Assembly: GCF_009908295.1 (NCBI RefSeq)
Contig: NZ_JAAALO010000004.1
Coordinates: 124,001 to 188,000 of the forward strand
DNA from: Micromonospora rubida
Lineage (GTDB): Bacteria > Actinomycetota > Actinomycetes > Mycobacteriales > Micromonosporaceae
Length of the DNA stretch: 64,000 nt
Reading direction: 5' to 3'
Shown piece by piece: positions 47,702 to 56,410 of this stretch. The notes below the pieces were generated by a model. That model had not been told where the DNA came from and searched no databases. It saw only the letters and a program-made list of their open reading frames with translations. Positions within the stretch are counted from its first letter, which is position 1. Each line of letters starts with the position of its first letter. The position numbers and the translations under genes are program-made.

Positions 47702-48739
47702 TTACCGCCGGGGCACCCGGCCCGCCGCCCCGGTTCGCCGTCCGAGGCGTTCCGTGCTCACCACCAGCGCCACCCCGGCGACGATCACCGCGCCGCCGAG
47801 CAGCACCTGGCTGGTCACCGGTTCGGCGGCCAGCAGCGCGCCGAGCGCGACCGCGACCACCGGATTCACGTACGCGTACGTGGACACCAGCGAGATCGGC
47901 GCGTGGTGCAGCAGCCAGACGTACGCGGTGAAGGCGACCAGCGAGCCGGCGACCATCAGGTACGCCAGGGCGAGCCAGGACCGGCCGGTGACCTGCCCGG
48001 GGTCGAAGTCGCGCAGTTCGCCCCGGGCGGCGGCGACCACGGCCAGCGCCACGGCACCGGCGAGCATCTCGTAGACCGTGGCGACGAAGGGGTCGGTCGG
48101 CATCGTCAAGCGGTTGGACAGGAACGACCCCACCGACCAGCAGGTCGCCGCCGCGACGACGGTCAGCGCCCCGACCAGCGGCACGGCCGTCGACCCACCG
48201 GTCGGCAGCACCAGCAGGACCAGGCCGAGGAAGCCAAGGCTCACCCCGGCGAAGGTCCAGAAACGCGGCCGGTCCCCGACGGTCGTCCGGAGCAGGACGA
48301 CCAGCAGCGGGACGGTGGCGACCAGCAGCGCGGCCACGCCCGAGGGCACGGCCGAACCGGGCGGGCCGGACTCGGCGAGCACCACCAGTCCGTTGCCGCC
48401 GGCCAGCAGCAGCACCCCGACCAGCGCGGCCGAGCCGAGCTGACGCCGGTCGACGCGCAGGGCACCCGGTCCCCGGCGTACCCGCAGGACGAGCGCGAGC
48501 ACGGCGGCGGCCGCGGCGAACCGGAGGCCGGCCGAGGTGAGCGCCGGCAGCGACTCCACCGCGACCCGGATGCCGAGGTAGGTGGAGCCCCACAGCACGT
48601 AGACCACGGCCAACGCGGTCCAGATCAGGGCCGGTCGGACCGGGGGCACAGCGCTTCCGTGGGGCCCGCCCGGCGCGGCCGAGCCATCCGGTGCGGGCGG
48701 ACCGGTCGATGTCGTCGCACGCGCAGAAGGTGATGTCAT
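47702..48739 (-). CDS. EamA/DMT-family transporter
   Basis: A 345-residue drug/metabolite transporter with ten predicted helices in two repeats. The first begins PALIWTALAVVYVLWGSTYLGIRVAVE (WGs...R signature) and the second PLVGALTVVAAATCWSVGSFLSNRL. The YVNPVVAVALGALLAAEP stretch is typical of the C-terminal EamA repeat. The N-terminal 30 residues are Pro/Ser-rich and hydrophilic. The substrate is unknown. It is divergent from the gene at 48819 with only 79 bases between starts. Confidence 0.85.
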   Translation of the reverse strand: MTSPSARATTSTGPPAPDGSAAPGGPHGSAVPPVRPALIWTALAVVYVLWGSTYLGIRVAVESLPALTSAGLRFAAAAAVLALVLRVRRGPGALRVDRRQLGSAALVGVLLLAGGNGLVVLAESGPPGSAVPSGVAALLVATVPLLVVLLRTTVGDRPRFWTFAGVSLGFLGLVLLVLPTGGSTAVPLVGALTVVAAATCWSVGSFLSNRLTMPTDPFVATVYEMLAGAVALAVVAAARGELRDFDPGQVTGRSWLALAYLMVAGSLVAFTAYVWLLHHAPISLVSTYAYVNPVVAVALGALLAAEPVTSQVLLGGAVIVAGVALVVSTERLGRRTGAAGRVPRR

Positions 48740-48818
48740 CGGTTGGCCACGCTACGGTGACGACGGCGTCGGCGTCCTGATTGGTGGCCGGCCTCACCGG
48801 TCGGGTAGGAGGGTGCAC

Positions 48819-49736
48819 ATGTCGAACTACGGACCACCGGGTGAGGGCCCTACAGGGCCGTGGCCCGGAAGACGACCGGGCGACGGGTACGACCCGCCGG
48901 GCGAGGCGTGGGCCCCCGACGGGTACGCCAGGTCCTCCGGGCCGCAGGCCGGCGAGGGGCGGGGGGAGTCGCAGCCGGCGTACCCGCCTCGGCAGCCTGG
49001 CCGCCACGAGCCTTCCGAGCGGGCCCCCCACCCGGCGGACCGGACGTCCTGGTCGGACGATCCGCGACGGTTCACGCAGCCGTCCGGGGAGCCGCAGCCC
49101 GACCCGTGGGACCGTCCCGAATCGTGGCCCCACGAACCCGAGGTGTACCGGCCGGGCGGCGGCGCACCGGGGTACCCGGCTGGCCGTCGGCCCGGCGACC
49201 CGTACGCCGCAGGGCCGTATCCGGGGCCCGGCCCGGGTCAGCCGGCGCACTTCGGGGCACCGACGCCGCCGCCGCGCCGAGGGCGCGGCCGGGGGCCGCT
49301 GATCGCCGTGCTCGCCACCCTGGTGGTGCTGCTGCTCGGCGGCGGCTCGCTGGTGTGGTACCTGCTCGACCGGGACGAAGCGCCTGAGGGCGCCGGTCAG
49401 GCCCGGCCGACCGCCGACGCGACGCCGGAGGAGCAACCGGCATCCCCGACGGCCCCCGCCCCGACCGCCGCGGCCCCCGAGTCGTCGGCCGATCCCCGCT
49501 TCGTCAAGGCCGGGCAGTGCGTCCGCAACACGGGGCCGGCGGGTGGCAAGCCCAAGCTGCTGATCGCCTCGTGCGCCCCGAAGACGTACGAGGTGCTGCG
49601 TCGATTCGACGGGCGGACCAGCGGCGAGAAGGATGCCGAGGCGAAGTGCGCCAAGGTCACCGGCTACACCAACTGGTACTTCTTCGACAGTCAGCTGGAC
49701 ACCCTCGACTTCGTGCTGTGCCTGAAGGCCCGCTGA
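48819..49736 (+). CDS. Pro-rich single-pass membrane protein with a Cys-containing extracellular domain
   Basis: A 305-residue protein. The N-terminal 150 residues are disordered and very rich in Pro/Gly/Asp/Arg (RPGDGYDPPGEAWAPDGYAR). One membrane helix follows (LIAVLATLVVLLLGGGSLVWYLL, about 165-187), then an Ala/Pro/Thr linker. A small outer domain has four cysteines (GQCVRNTG, IASCAPKTYEVL, AKCAKVTGYTNWYF, FVLCLKAR) and resembles the LppU/SCO3897 type of actinobacteria. Function is unknown. ATG 48819 follows TAGGAGGG by five bases. The 42-bp palindrome after the gene may act as its terminator. Confidence 0.75.
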   Translation: MSNYGPPGEGPTGPWPGRRPGDGYDPPGEAWAPDGYARSSGPQAGEGRGESQPAYPPRQPGRHEPSERAPHPADRTSWSDDPRRFTQPSGEPQPDPWDRPESWPHEPEVYRPGGGAPGYPAGRRPGDPYAAGPYPGPGPGQPAHFGAPTPPPRRGRGRGPLIAVLATLVVLLLGGGSLVWYLLDRDEAPEGAGQARPTADATPEEQPASPTAPAPTAAAPESSADPRFVKAGQCVRNTGPAGGKPKLLIASCAPKTYEVLRRFDGRTSGEKDAEAKCAKVTGYTNWYFFDSQLDTLDFVLCLKAR

Positions 49737-49787
49737 CGGCCCGCTGTGGCACCAGCCGCCCGCCGGTGGCTACTACCCCGATAGCTG

Positions 49788-49829
49788 AAACTAGGGCTGT
49801 CTAGCGTGCACGCTAGACAGCCCTAGTTT
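49788..49829. promoter_or_regulatory. 42-bp perfect palindrome (dyad site 1)
   Basis: Two 21-base arms without a spacer are exact reverse complements, followed by a T. The core is TGTCTAG, 8 bases, CTAGACA (49798-49819). It could terminate the upstream gene, but the same core recurs at 49872-49893, which points to an operator. Confidence 0.75.
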
Positions 49830-49870
49830 TGTCTCGACGACCGGCGACACGCCGGTAGCGTCCTCTACGG

Positions 49871-51148
49871 ATGTCTAGGTTTCCGGCTAGACAGCCCGAT
49901 ATTGTGCGATTCGTGGATCCGGTCCGCAACCCGTACGCCCCGGGCGCCGGCCAGCGCCCGCCCGAGCTCGCCGGGCGGGGGCGGGAGCTGGACGTCTTCG
50001 ACGTGGTGCTGGAGCGCATCGCGCGGGGCCGCCCCGAGCGCAGCCTGATGCTCACCGGCCTGCGCGGCGTCGGCAAGACCGTGCTGCTCAACACCCTCCG
50101 CTCGGAGGCCATCAACCACCTCTGGGGCAGCGGCAAGATCGAGGCCCGGCCGGACCAGTCGCTGCGCCGCCCGATCGCCGCCGCGCTGCACATGGCGGTC
50201 CGTGAGCTCGCGCCCCGGCACCGCGCCCCGGACCGCATCGACACGTTCCTCGGGGTGCTGAAGGCGTTCGCCCAGCGCTCCGCGCCCGCCGGCCGGGCCG
50301 GCGCCGCCCCGAAGCTGCGCGACCGCTGGCAGCCCGGCATCGACGTGCCGGCCGCCACCGGCCGGGCCGACTCCGGCGACATCGAGATCGACCTGGTGGA
50401 GCTGCTCAGCGACGCCGCCGCCGTGGCCGCCGACGTCGGCACCGGCATCGCGGTCTTCATCGACGAGATGCAGGACGTCGGAGCCGAGGACGTCTCGGCG
50501 CTCTGCGCCGCCTGCCACGAGCTGTCCCAGCTCGGGGCACCGCTGATCGTGGTCGGCGCGGGGCTGCCGCACCTGCCGGCGGTGCTGAGCGCCGCCAAGT
50601 CGTACTCGGAGCGGCTGTTCCGCTACCAGCGCATCGACCGGCTCGACCGGATCGCCGCCGACCGGGCGCTCTGCGCGCCGGCCGAGCGGGAGGAGGTCGA
50701 GTACGAGCCGAAGGCCCTCGACCTCCTCTACGAGAAGTCCGGCGGCTACCCGTACTTCGTCCAGGCGTACGGCAAGGCCACCTGGGACCATGCGCCGCGC
50801 TCCCCGATCACCGACGCGGACGTCCGGGTCGCCGCCCCCGAGGCGGAGGCGGAGCTGGCCGTGGGCTTCTTCGGCTCCCGGTTCGAGCGGGCCACCCCGG
50901 CCGAACGCGAGTACATGCGGGCGATGGCGACGCTGTCCCTGGTCGAGGGGGACGCCGGCGGCCGGGACGACATGGACGCTGCCGTGCCGACCGCCGAGAT
51001 CGCCCGCGCGCTCGGTCGCAAGCCGGCCAGCCTCTCCCCGGCGCGGGACGCGCTGATCAAGAAGGGGCTGATCTACTCCGGGGAACGCGGGACGGTCGCC
51101 TTCACCGTGCCGCACTTCGGCCGCTACCTGCGCACCCAGCCGGCCTGA
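49871..51148 (+). CDS. AAA-type ATP-binding protein
   Basis: A 425-residue (from ATG 49871) soluble P-loop ATPase of the ORC/STAND-like type. PVRNPYAPGAGQRPPELAGRGRELDVFDVVLERIARG precedes the P-loop SLMLTGLRGVGKTVLLNTL. Walker B is IAVFIDEMQDVGAEDVSALCAACHEL, and sensor motifs follow in LIVVGAGLPHLP. The C-terminal part (IARALGRKPASLSPARDALIKKGLIYSGERGTVAFTVPHFGRYLR) is a winged helix. It may be a regulator or replication-related ATPase; function unknown. Alternative starts GTG 49904 and GTG 49913 would leave the second dyad (49872-49893) outside the gene, which I think is plausible. Confidence 0.82.
   Translation: MSRFPARQPDIVRFVDPVRNPYAPGAGQRPPELAGRGRELDVFDVVLERIARGRPERSLMLTGLRGVGKTVLLNTLRSEAINHLWGSGKIEARPDQSLRRPIAAALHMAVRELAPRHRAPDRIDTFLGVLKAFAQRSAPAGRAGAAPKLRDRWQPGIDVPAATGRADSGDIEIDLVELLSDAAAVAADVGTGIAVFIDEMQDVGAEDVSALCAACHELSQLGAPLIVVGAGLPHLPAVLSAAKSYSERLFRYQRIDRLDRIAADRALCAPAEREEVEYEPKALDLLYEKSGGYPYFVQAYGKATWDHAPRSPITDADVRVAAPEAEAELAVGFFGSRFERATPAEREYMRAMATLSLVEGDAGGRDDMDAAVPTAEIARALGRKPASLSPARDALIKKGLIYSGERGTVAFTVPHFGRYLRTQPA
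49872..49893. promoter_or_regulatory. Dyad site 2: TGTCTAG-N8-CTAGACA at the ATPase gene start
   Basis: The same half-sites with the same 8-base spacing as the palindrome 74 bases upstream. It lies over the first codons of the ATPase gene, just after a TAGCGT box (49856-49861), in the position of a repressor site. Confidence 0.65.
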
Positions 51149-51188
51149 CCCGGGCGCGAAGGGCGTTGGCCAGGTCTCGGGCCGGCGG

Positions 51189-51734
51189 TCAGACCCTGGA
51201 CCAGGGCGGCGGGAAGAACACCTCGCCGTGGGGCACCGGCCCATCCCCGCTGGTGCTGGGCGGCAGGACCAGCGCCTGCCACGGGTCGCCCAGGCCGGAC
51301 CACGGGCTGGTCAGCCCGATCCGGTCGGCGCGGGTGAAGCCGAACCGCCGGTAGAAGGCCGGGTCGCCGAGCACCACCACCAGCCGCTCGCCCAGCTCGG
51401 TGGCGGCGTCCAGGCCGGCCTGGACCACGGCCGTGCCGTGCCCGACCCGCTGTCGGTGCGGCGCGACCGCGACCGGGCCGAGGGCCAGCGCCGGGGCGAT
51501 GTCGCCGTCGCGGTGGATCCGGACCCGGGTGAACAGGGCGTACCCGACCACCTCGCCGCCGTACTCTGCGACCATGGCCAGCTCGGGAATCCAGGCGTCG
51601 GTGTCGCGGAGCTCGTCGACCAGCCCCACCTCGGGCGGGGCCAGCACGTCCGGGCGGGCGAACGCCGCCGCCAGCACCCGGCGGACCGGGCCGGTGTCGG
51701 CCGGACCCTCGGGGCGGAGCCGCAGCGTGGTCAC
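51189..51734 (-). CDS. GNAT-family N-acetyltransferase
   Basis: A 181-residue acetyl-CoA-dependent acetyltransferase. The N-terminal LRLRPEGPADTGPVRRVLAAAF and the acetyl-CoA-binding motif A (LGPVAVAPHRQRVGHGTAVVQAGLDAA, Q/RxxGxG/A) are clear, followed by LVVVLGDPAFYRRFGFTRADRIGL. The last resembles predicted acetyltransferases of the YhbS type. The substrate is unknown. GTG 51734 was chosen over ATG 51827 because TAATCT lies exactly seven bases upstream and the domain starts there. Confidence 0.87.
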   Translation of the reverse strand: MTTLRLRPEGPADTGPVRRVLAAAFARPDVLAPPEVGLVDELRDTDAWIPELAMVAEYGGEVVGYALFTRVRIHRDGDIAPALALGPVAVAPHRQRVGHGTAVVQAGLDAATELGERLVVVLGDPAFYRRFGFTRADRIGLTSPWSGLGDPWQALVLPPSTSGDGPVPHGEVFFPPPWSRV

Positions 51735-51741
51735 CCGGGCG

Positions 51742-51747
51742 AGATTA
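51742..51747 (-). promoter_or_regulatory. Leaderless -10 (TAATCT) for the GNAT gene
   Basis: On the minus strand TAATCT is 7 bases before GTG 51734. Confidence 0.5.
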
Positions 51748-51890
51748 CCGGCCGGAGCCCGTCCACCAGCGACGGTCGCCCCGATCGGCGTGGCGGTACG
51801 GATCATGGGGACGCCTCCGGCGTCCACGTCGGCCGATCGGATCGGGCCGTTGCAGGGGTAGCCGCCGCCGCGACGGGGTATGACTGATCC

Positions 51891-52433
51891 ATGAAACCCG
51901 TGCGCTCCCTCGCCCGCGTCATGTTGAGCGGCGTCTTCGTGGTCAGCGGCGTCCGCAACTTTCAGAACCCGGGACGGCTGGTGCCGGCCGCGAAGCCGGT
52001 GACCGACCGGGTCGGCCCGCTGATCCAGCAGGTCTCCCCCCGTATCCCCACCGACACCGAGACGCTGGTCCGGATCAACTCGGCCACCCAGTTGATCGGC
52101 GGCCTCATGCTGGCCACCGGGAAGTTCACCCGCCCGGCCGCGCTGGTGCTCGCCGGCACGCTACTCCCGACCACCGTCGCCGGCCATCCCTTCTGGAAGG
52201 GCGAACCGGCCAAGCGGGCGCAGCACCAGACCCAGTTCATGAAGAATCTCGGCCTCCTCGGCGGGCTGCTGCTCGCCGCCGCCGACACCGAGGGGAAGCC
52301 GGGTCTGCGGTGGCGGGCCGGGCACCGGATCGGCCACTCGCGACGGTCGGTGCAGCGGGCCGTCCGGACCGCCCGCCGGGAGGCCCGGATCGCCGTACGC
52401 TCGGCCGCCACGGCACGCCGGCTGCCCGGCTGA
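51891..52433 (+). CDS. DoxX-family membrane protein
   Basis: A 180-residue membrane protein with about four helices of the DoxX family: VRSLARVMLSGVFVVSGVRNFQNPGRLVPAAKPV, then LVRINSATQLIGGLMLATGKFTRPAALVLAGTLLPTTVAGHPFW, and KNLGLLGGLLLAAADTEGKPGLRWR. The C-terminal 35 residues are strongly basic and cytoplasmic. The family is linked to redox or membrane-stress functions. ATG 51891 lies six bases after TATGAC, a weak leaderless-type box. Confidence 0.85.
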   Translation: MKPVRSLARVMLSGVFVVSGVRNFQNPGRLVPAAKPVTDRVGPLIQQVSPRIPTDTETLVRINSATQLIGGLMLATGKFTRPAALVLAGTLLPTTVAGHPFWKGEPAKRAQHQTQFMKNLGLLGGLLLAAADTEGKPGLRWRAGHRIGHSRRSVQRAVRTARREARIAVRSAATARRLPG

Positions 52434-52648
52434 CCTGCGGCGCGACCTTCACCTCCCCCAACTCTTCCCCGCCAAGGCCGCGAATTACCTGAACCGCCCG
52501 GTAGGCGTTAACGCGGTGGAAATGTAAAAAATCAGTGTGGGATCGGACACGGTCGCATAACGCGGGAGGCATTAACGTGAGGCGCCGTTCTAGGCTCCGT
52601 GCTGGACCTGGACGGGTAGGACGATCTTGGTACGGGGGTGGCCACGCC

Positions 52649-54103
52649 ATGCCGGCGACCGTCGGACGACGGATGGACCGCCTCACGCCGATCCGCCGCG
52701 TGACCCGGTTGACCCGTGGGGTCGACCGCAGGACCGCGGTGCGGGTCGGTGTCGTGGCCGCCGTCGCGTACGCCGCGTGGTTCGCCATCGGCGCCTTCGG
52801 GCGGCCGTACAACTTCTTCGACATGAAGATCTACCACGGCGCGGTGGCGTGGTGGATGAACGGCAACGAGCTGTACGACTTCATCGCCCCCTCCACGACG
52901 CTCGGCTTCACGTACCCACCCTTCGGCGGGCTGATCATGCTCCCGATGGCGTTGGTGCCGGTGCAGGTCGCCGGCTGGTTGAACGCGCTGGCCAGCATCG
53001 CCGCCCTCGCCCTCGTCCTGGCTGGCCTGCTGCGGCCGGTCGTGGACCGGCTCGGCTGGCCGCTCTGGTTCACCGTCGGCATCGCGACGCCGCTGGCGGT
53101 TGCCCTTGAGCCGGGCCGCGAGACCCTCGGCTACGGCCAGGTCAACCTGCTGCTCTTCGCGCTGATCATGGCCGACCTAATCGGTCTGCGCTGGCGGGCG
53201 AGGCGGGGCACCCGGTTCGACCCCGCCGACGGGCCGCTGCGGCGCTTCGTGTTCAGCGGGGCCTGGGCCGGGGTCGGCATCGGCCTGGCCACTGCCGTCA
53301 AGCTGACCCCCGCACTGTTCATCGCGTACCTCATGATCACCCGGCAGTGGCGGGCGGCGGCCACGGCGGTCGGCACCACGATCGGGGTCACCCTCGCCGG
53401 CTTCGCCCTCGTCGGCACCGAGTCCCGGGCCTACTTCGGCAGCGTGTTGTGGCAGACCGAGCGGGTGGGCGCGGCCGACATGACGCCCAACCAGTCCCTC
53501 GCGGGCCTACTGGCCCGGCTCTACGACTCGATCGAGACGCCCGGCCTGCTCTGGTTGTCGTTCTCGGTGCTGATCCTGGCCCTCGGGCTGTCCCGAGCCG
53601 TGAGCGCCCGCGCCGACGGCGACGAGCTGACCGCATTCACCCTGGTCGGGCTCACCGCCAACGTGATCAGCCCGATCTCCTGGTCGCACCACCTCGTCTG
53701 GGTCATTCCGGCGATCATCGTCCTGGCCGACGCGGCGGTACGCCGCCGGGAGGCAAGCCGGGGGTCGGTGCAGCGCACCGGCCAGGTGTCGTCGTACAGC
53801 GGGCTGCCCGGGGTCAACGCGCTGCGCCCACCGATCTGGTACCCGACGCTCACCGGGCTCCGGCACGGCGTGGCGGCGATCGGGCTCTACCTGCTGTTCC
53901 TAACCTCGCCGATCTGGCCGTACGAGCACCAGCTCCCCGAGGTGTCGCACTACCAGGACGGCCTGTTCGGGGCGCTGATGGAGAACTCCCTCGCCGTGGC
54001 CCTGATCGTGCTGGTCGCCGCGCTGCCGTGGCGGCCCGGTGCCGAGCCGGCCTTCTACGCCGACCGGTTCGGCCGCACCTCCCTGGTCAACGGCCGCCGC
54101 TGA
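52649..54103 (+). CDS. GT87-family polyprenol-phosphate-mannose-type glycosyltransferase
   Basis: A 484-residue integral membrane glycosyltransferase with about 11-12 helices. The first external loop carries FFDMKIYHGAVAWWMNGNELYDF, with the DxxxY/H catalytic Asp pattern of GT87 alpha-1,2-mannosyltransferases. GFTYPPFGGLIMLP, GYGQVNLLLFALIMADL, ATAVKLTPALFIAYLMITRQWRAA and NQSLAGLLARL complete the family landmarks. It probably adds sugars to lipomannan-like lipids or wall glycans from polyprenyl-phosphate donors. ATG 52649 was taken as the start. The 215-base gap upstream is unusually AT-containing and includes a TAGGCT box (52591-52596). Confidence 0.87.
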   Translation: MPATVGRRMDRLTPIRRVTRLTRGVDRRTAVRVGVVAAVAYAAWFAIGAFGRPYNFFDMKIYHGAVAWWMNGNELYDFIAPSTTLGFTYPPFGGLIMLPMALVPVQVAGWLNALASIAALALVLAGLLRPVVDRLGWPLWFTVGIATPLAVALEPGRETLGYGQVNLLLFALIMADLIGLRWRARRGTRFDPADGPLRRFVFSGAWAGVGIGLATAVKLTPALFIAYLMITRQWRAAATAVGTTIGVTLAGFALVGTESRAYFGSVLWQTERVGAADMTPNQSLAGLLARLYDSIETPGLLWLSFSVLILALGLSRAVSARADGDELTAFTLVGLTANVISPISWSHHLVWVIPAIIVLADAAVRRREASRGSVQRTGQVSSYSGLPGVNALRPPIWYPTLTGLRHGVAAIGLYLLFLTSPIWPYEHQLPEVSHYQDGLFGALMENSLAVALIVLVAALPWRPGAEPAFYADRFGRTSLVNGRR

Positions 54104-54167
54104 GGCTCCGGCGGTCGCCGAGGGCACGGCTGCCCGCTGACCGGGGCACCACACCGGCCCGACGGCG

Positions 54168-54599
54168 TCAGGGACAGTTGACCCACTCCTCGGTGCCGTC
54201 GGCGAACACCTGTCGCTTCCAGATCGGCAGCCGCGCCTTGACCTCGTCCACCAGCCGGGCGCAGGCGGCGAACGCGGCGGCCCGGTGCGCGGTGCTCACC
54301 GCCACGACCAGCGCCACGTCGCCGATGTCGAGCGGGCCGACCCGGTGCGACACCGCGACCGCGTACACGTCCGGGTCGGCCGCCACCTCGGCGGCGACCT
54401 CCCGGAGCACGGCGACCGCGCTCGGGTGGCCCTCGTACTCCAGGCTGGTCACCACGTGGCCGTGGTCGTGGTCGCGGACCACGCCCTGGAACGACACCAC
54501 CGCCCCGGCCCGCCGGTCGGCGACCGCCGCCTCGTGCGCAGCCAGGTCCAGCGGCTCCTCGGTGACCGTGCCGAAGACCGTCGACTCCTCGATCATCAT
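54168..54599 (-). CDS. moaE: Molybdopterin synthase catalytic subunit MoaE
   Basis: A 143-residue large subunit of molybdopterin synthase, which transfers sulfur from MoaD thiocarboxylate to cyclic pyranopterin monophosphate. GAVVSFQGVVRDHDHGHVVTSLEYEGHPSAVAVLREVAAEV is the core. SHRVGPLDIGD carries the conserved His-Arg, and VDEVKARLPIWKRQVFADGTEEW carries the catalytic lysines. Its ATG shares a base with the moeA stop (TGATG), so the two are translationally coupled. Confidence 0.93.
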   Translation of the reverse strand: MMIEESTVFGTVTEEPLDLAAHEAAVADRRAGAVVSFQGVVRDHDHGHVVTSLEYEGHPSAVAVLREVAAEVAADPDVYAVAVSHRVGPLDIGDVALVVAVSTAHRAAAFAACARLVDEVKARLPIWKRQVFADGTEEWVNCP

Positions 54600-55855
54600 C
54601 AGGCACGCTCCCCAGGAAGCAGGGGCAGCGGCACGACCGGCACCCGCGCGCCCGACTCGCCCGTGGTGCCGGGGCGGATGACCGCGAACCCGTCCGCGCC
54701 GGCCAGCCCGCGCAGCATCGCCGACCCGACGTGCCGGACCGGCTGGGCGGTGCCCGCCGCCCCGTCCAGCCGGACCAGGGCCAGGTGGGTGTGGTCGCCG
54801 CGACCGGGCACCGGCTCGACGAGCGTGGCGTGCGGCAGCGCCGGCATCGGCCGGCCCCGCAGCCCGGCGAGCAGCGGCGCGACCAGCGAGACCAGGGCGA
54901 CGATCGCCGACTGCGGGTTGCCGGGCAGACCGGCGATGAAGCGCGCCCGGCCGTCCGGGCCGGTGAGCCGGGCCAGCAGCATCGGGAAGCCGGGGCGGAC
55001 CGCGACCGTGTTCACCACGTAGTCCGCGCCGAGGGCCTCCAGGGCCGGGTGCAGGTGGTCGACGGGGCCGCGCATCGTCCCGCCCGTCGTGCAGACCAGG
55101 TCGGCGGTGGCCAGCGCCGCGCGCAGGGCCGCCACGTGCGCCGGCAGGGTGTCGGCCACCGGGCCGACCACGTCGGCCGGGCGCACCTGGCAGCCGTACC
55201 GGCGCAGCCAGGCCGGCACGGCCGGGCCGAGGGCGTCGCGGACCCGGCCGTCGGCCGGCGGGCCTGAGGTCAGCAGCTCGTCGCCGAAGACCAGCAGCGC
55301 GGCGCGGGGCGGGCGGCGCACCCGCAGGGCGTCGTGCCCGCAGGAGGCGGCCAGGCCGATCACCGCCGGGTCGACCGGGGTGCCGGCGGGGAGCAGTTCC
55401 TCCCCCGCGTACGCCTCCTCGCCCGGGCGGCGCCACTCCGGGCTCGGTCGGGGGGTGCCGGCGACCCGGCCGTCGGCCGTGCGGGTGGACTCCTCGACCC
55501 GCACGATCGCGGTGACGCCCTCGGGCACCATCGCGCCGGTGGCGATCTCGACGGTGGTGCCGTCCTCGGCCAACGGGGGCGGGTTGCCGCCGGCCAGCAC
55601 CCGACCGACGATCCGCCACGGCCCGCCCCCGCGCACCGCCCAGCCGTCCACGCTGGAGGTGGGGAAGGCCGGCAGGTCGGTGCGGGTGGCCAACGGCTCG
55701 GCGAGGGTGTGCCCGTCGGCGTCGGCGAGCGGGCGGCTCACGGCGGGCAGCGCGGCGGCCAGGCCGACGGCGTACACCCGGGAGCGGGCCTCCTCCCAGC
55801 CCGCCGGCGGCGGTACGGCGACCTGCTCGGCGGCGGACGCGGTTTCCGTGCTCAC
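54599..55855 (-). CDS. moeA: Molybdopterin molybdotransferase MoeA
   Basis: A 418-residue enzyme that inserts molybdate into adenylated molybdopterin. The active-site motif is PAFPTSSVDGWAVRGGG, followed by IATGAMVPEGVTAIVRVEES. The MoCF-binding domain has TTGGTMRGPVDHLHPALEALGADYVVNTVAVRPGFPML and FIAGLPGNPQSAIVALVSLVAPLLAGLRG. The middle GDELLTSG matches the family. GTG 55855 is fixed by TAGGCT six bases upstream with no Shine-Dalgarno sequence. It is translationally coupled to moaE. Confidence 0.93.
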   Translation of the reverse strand: MSTETASAAEQVAVPPPAGWEEARSRVYAVGLAAALPAVSRPLADADGHTLAEPLATRTDLPAFPTSSVDGWAVRGGGPWRIVGRVLAGGNPPPLAEDGTTVEIATGAMVPEGVTAIVRVEESTRTADGRVAGTPRPSPEWRRPGEEAYAGEELLPAGTPVDPAVIGLAASCGHDALRVRRPPRAALLVFGDELLTSGPPADGRVRDALGPAVPAWLRRYGCQVRPADVVGPVADTLPAHVAALRAALATADLVCTTGGTMRGPVDHLHPALEALGADYVVNTVAVRPGFPMLLARLTGPDGRARFIAGLPGNPQSAIVALVSLVAPLLAGLRGRPMPALPHATLVEPVPGRGDHTHLALVRLDGAAGTAQPVRHVGSAMLRGLAGADGFAVIRPGTTGESGARVPVVPLPLLPGERA

Positions 55856-55861
55856 CGGCCG

Positions 55862-55867
55862 AGCCTA
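55862..55867 (-). promoter_or_regulatory. Leaderless -10 (TAGGCT) for moeA
   Basis: On the minus strand TAGGCT is 6 bases before GTG 55855, so the moeA-moaE pair has its own promoter downstream of moaC-mog. Confidence 0.55.
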
Positions 55868-55939
55868 TCCCCGGGCGGTCCGGCCCGTCCCATCAGTGGC
55901 CCGGCCCTACGGGGCGGAACCACCCGGCCCGCCGGACCG

Positions 55940-56410
55940 TCAGTGGTCGCCGCCGCGCACCTGGTCGACGGCGTGGGCCAGGATCGGGCCGAGCACCGCG
56001 AGGCCGTCGCGGGCGCCGCCGGTGGAGCCGGGCAGGTTGACCACCAGCATCCGGCCGACCACCCCGGCGACGCCCCGGGAGAGCACCGCCGTGGGCACCT
56101 TGTCCCGGCTGTGTGCGCGGATCGCCTCGGCGATGCCGGGGATCTCGTGGTCGAGCAGCGCGCGGGTCACGTCCGGCGTCCGGTCGGTGGGGGTGATCCC
56201 GGTGCCGCCGCTGGTCAGCACGACGTCGACCCCGGCGGCCAGGGCGGCCCGCAGCGCCTCGCCGACCGGCTCGCCGTCGGGGACCACCACCGGGTCGTCC
56301 ACCTGGCAGCCCAGCTCGCGCAGCCCGGCGGCGAGCAACGGGCCGCTGGTGTCGGCGTACACCCCGGCCGAGGCACGGTTGGACGCGACGACGACCCGGG
56401 CGCGGATCAC
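55940..56410 (-). CDS. mog: Molybdopterin adenylyltransferase (MogA/MoaB type)
   Basis: A 156-residue MoCF-domain protein that adenylates molybdopterin before metal insertion. The signature is VVLTSGGTGITPTDRTPDVTRALLDHEIPGIAEAIR, then VPTAVLSRGVAGVVGRMLVVNLPGSTGG. The N-terminal RARVVVASNRASAGVYADTSGPLL fits MoaB/MogA. GTG 56410 overlaps the moaC stop (GTGA). In the window it stands between moaC and moeA. Confidence 0.9.
   Translation of the reverse strand: MIRARVVVASNRASAGVYADTSGPLLAAGLRELGCQVDDPVVVPDGEPVGEALRAALAAGVDVVLTSGGTGITPTDRTPDVTRALLDHEIPGIAEAIRAHSRDKVPTAVLSRGVAGVVGRMLVVNLPGSTGGARDGLAVLGPILAHAVDQVRGGDH

Noticed and set aside
49788..49829. The 42-bp palindrome as a simple terminator
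   Set aside because: It may terminate the upstream gene, but exact recurrence of its core 74 bases downstream at a gene start is not expected of a terminator, so I list it as regulatory.
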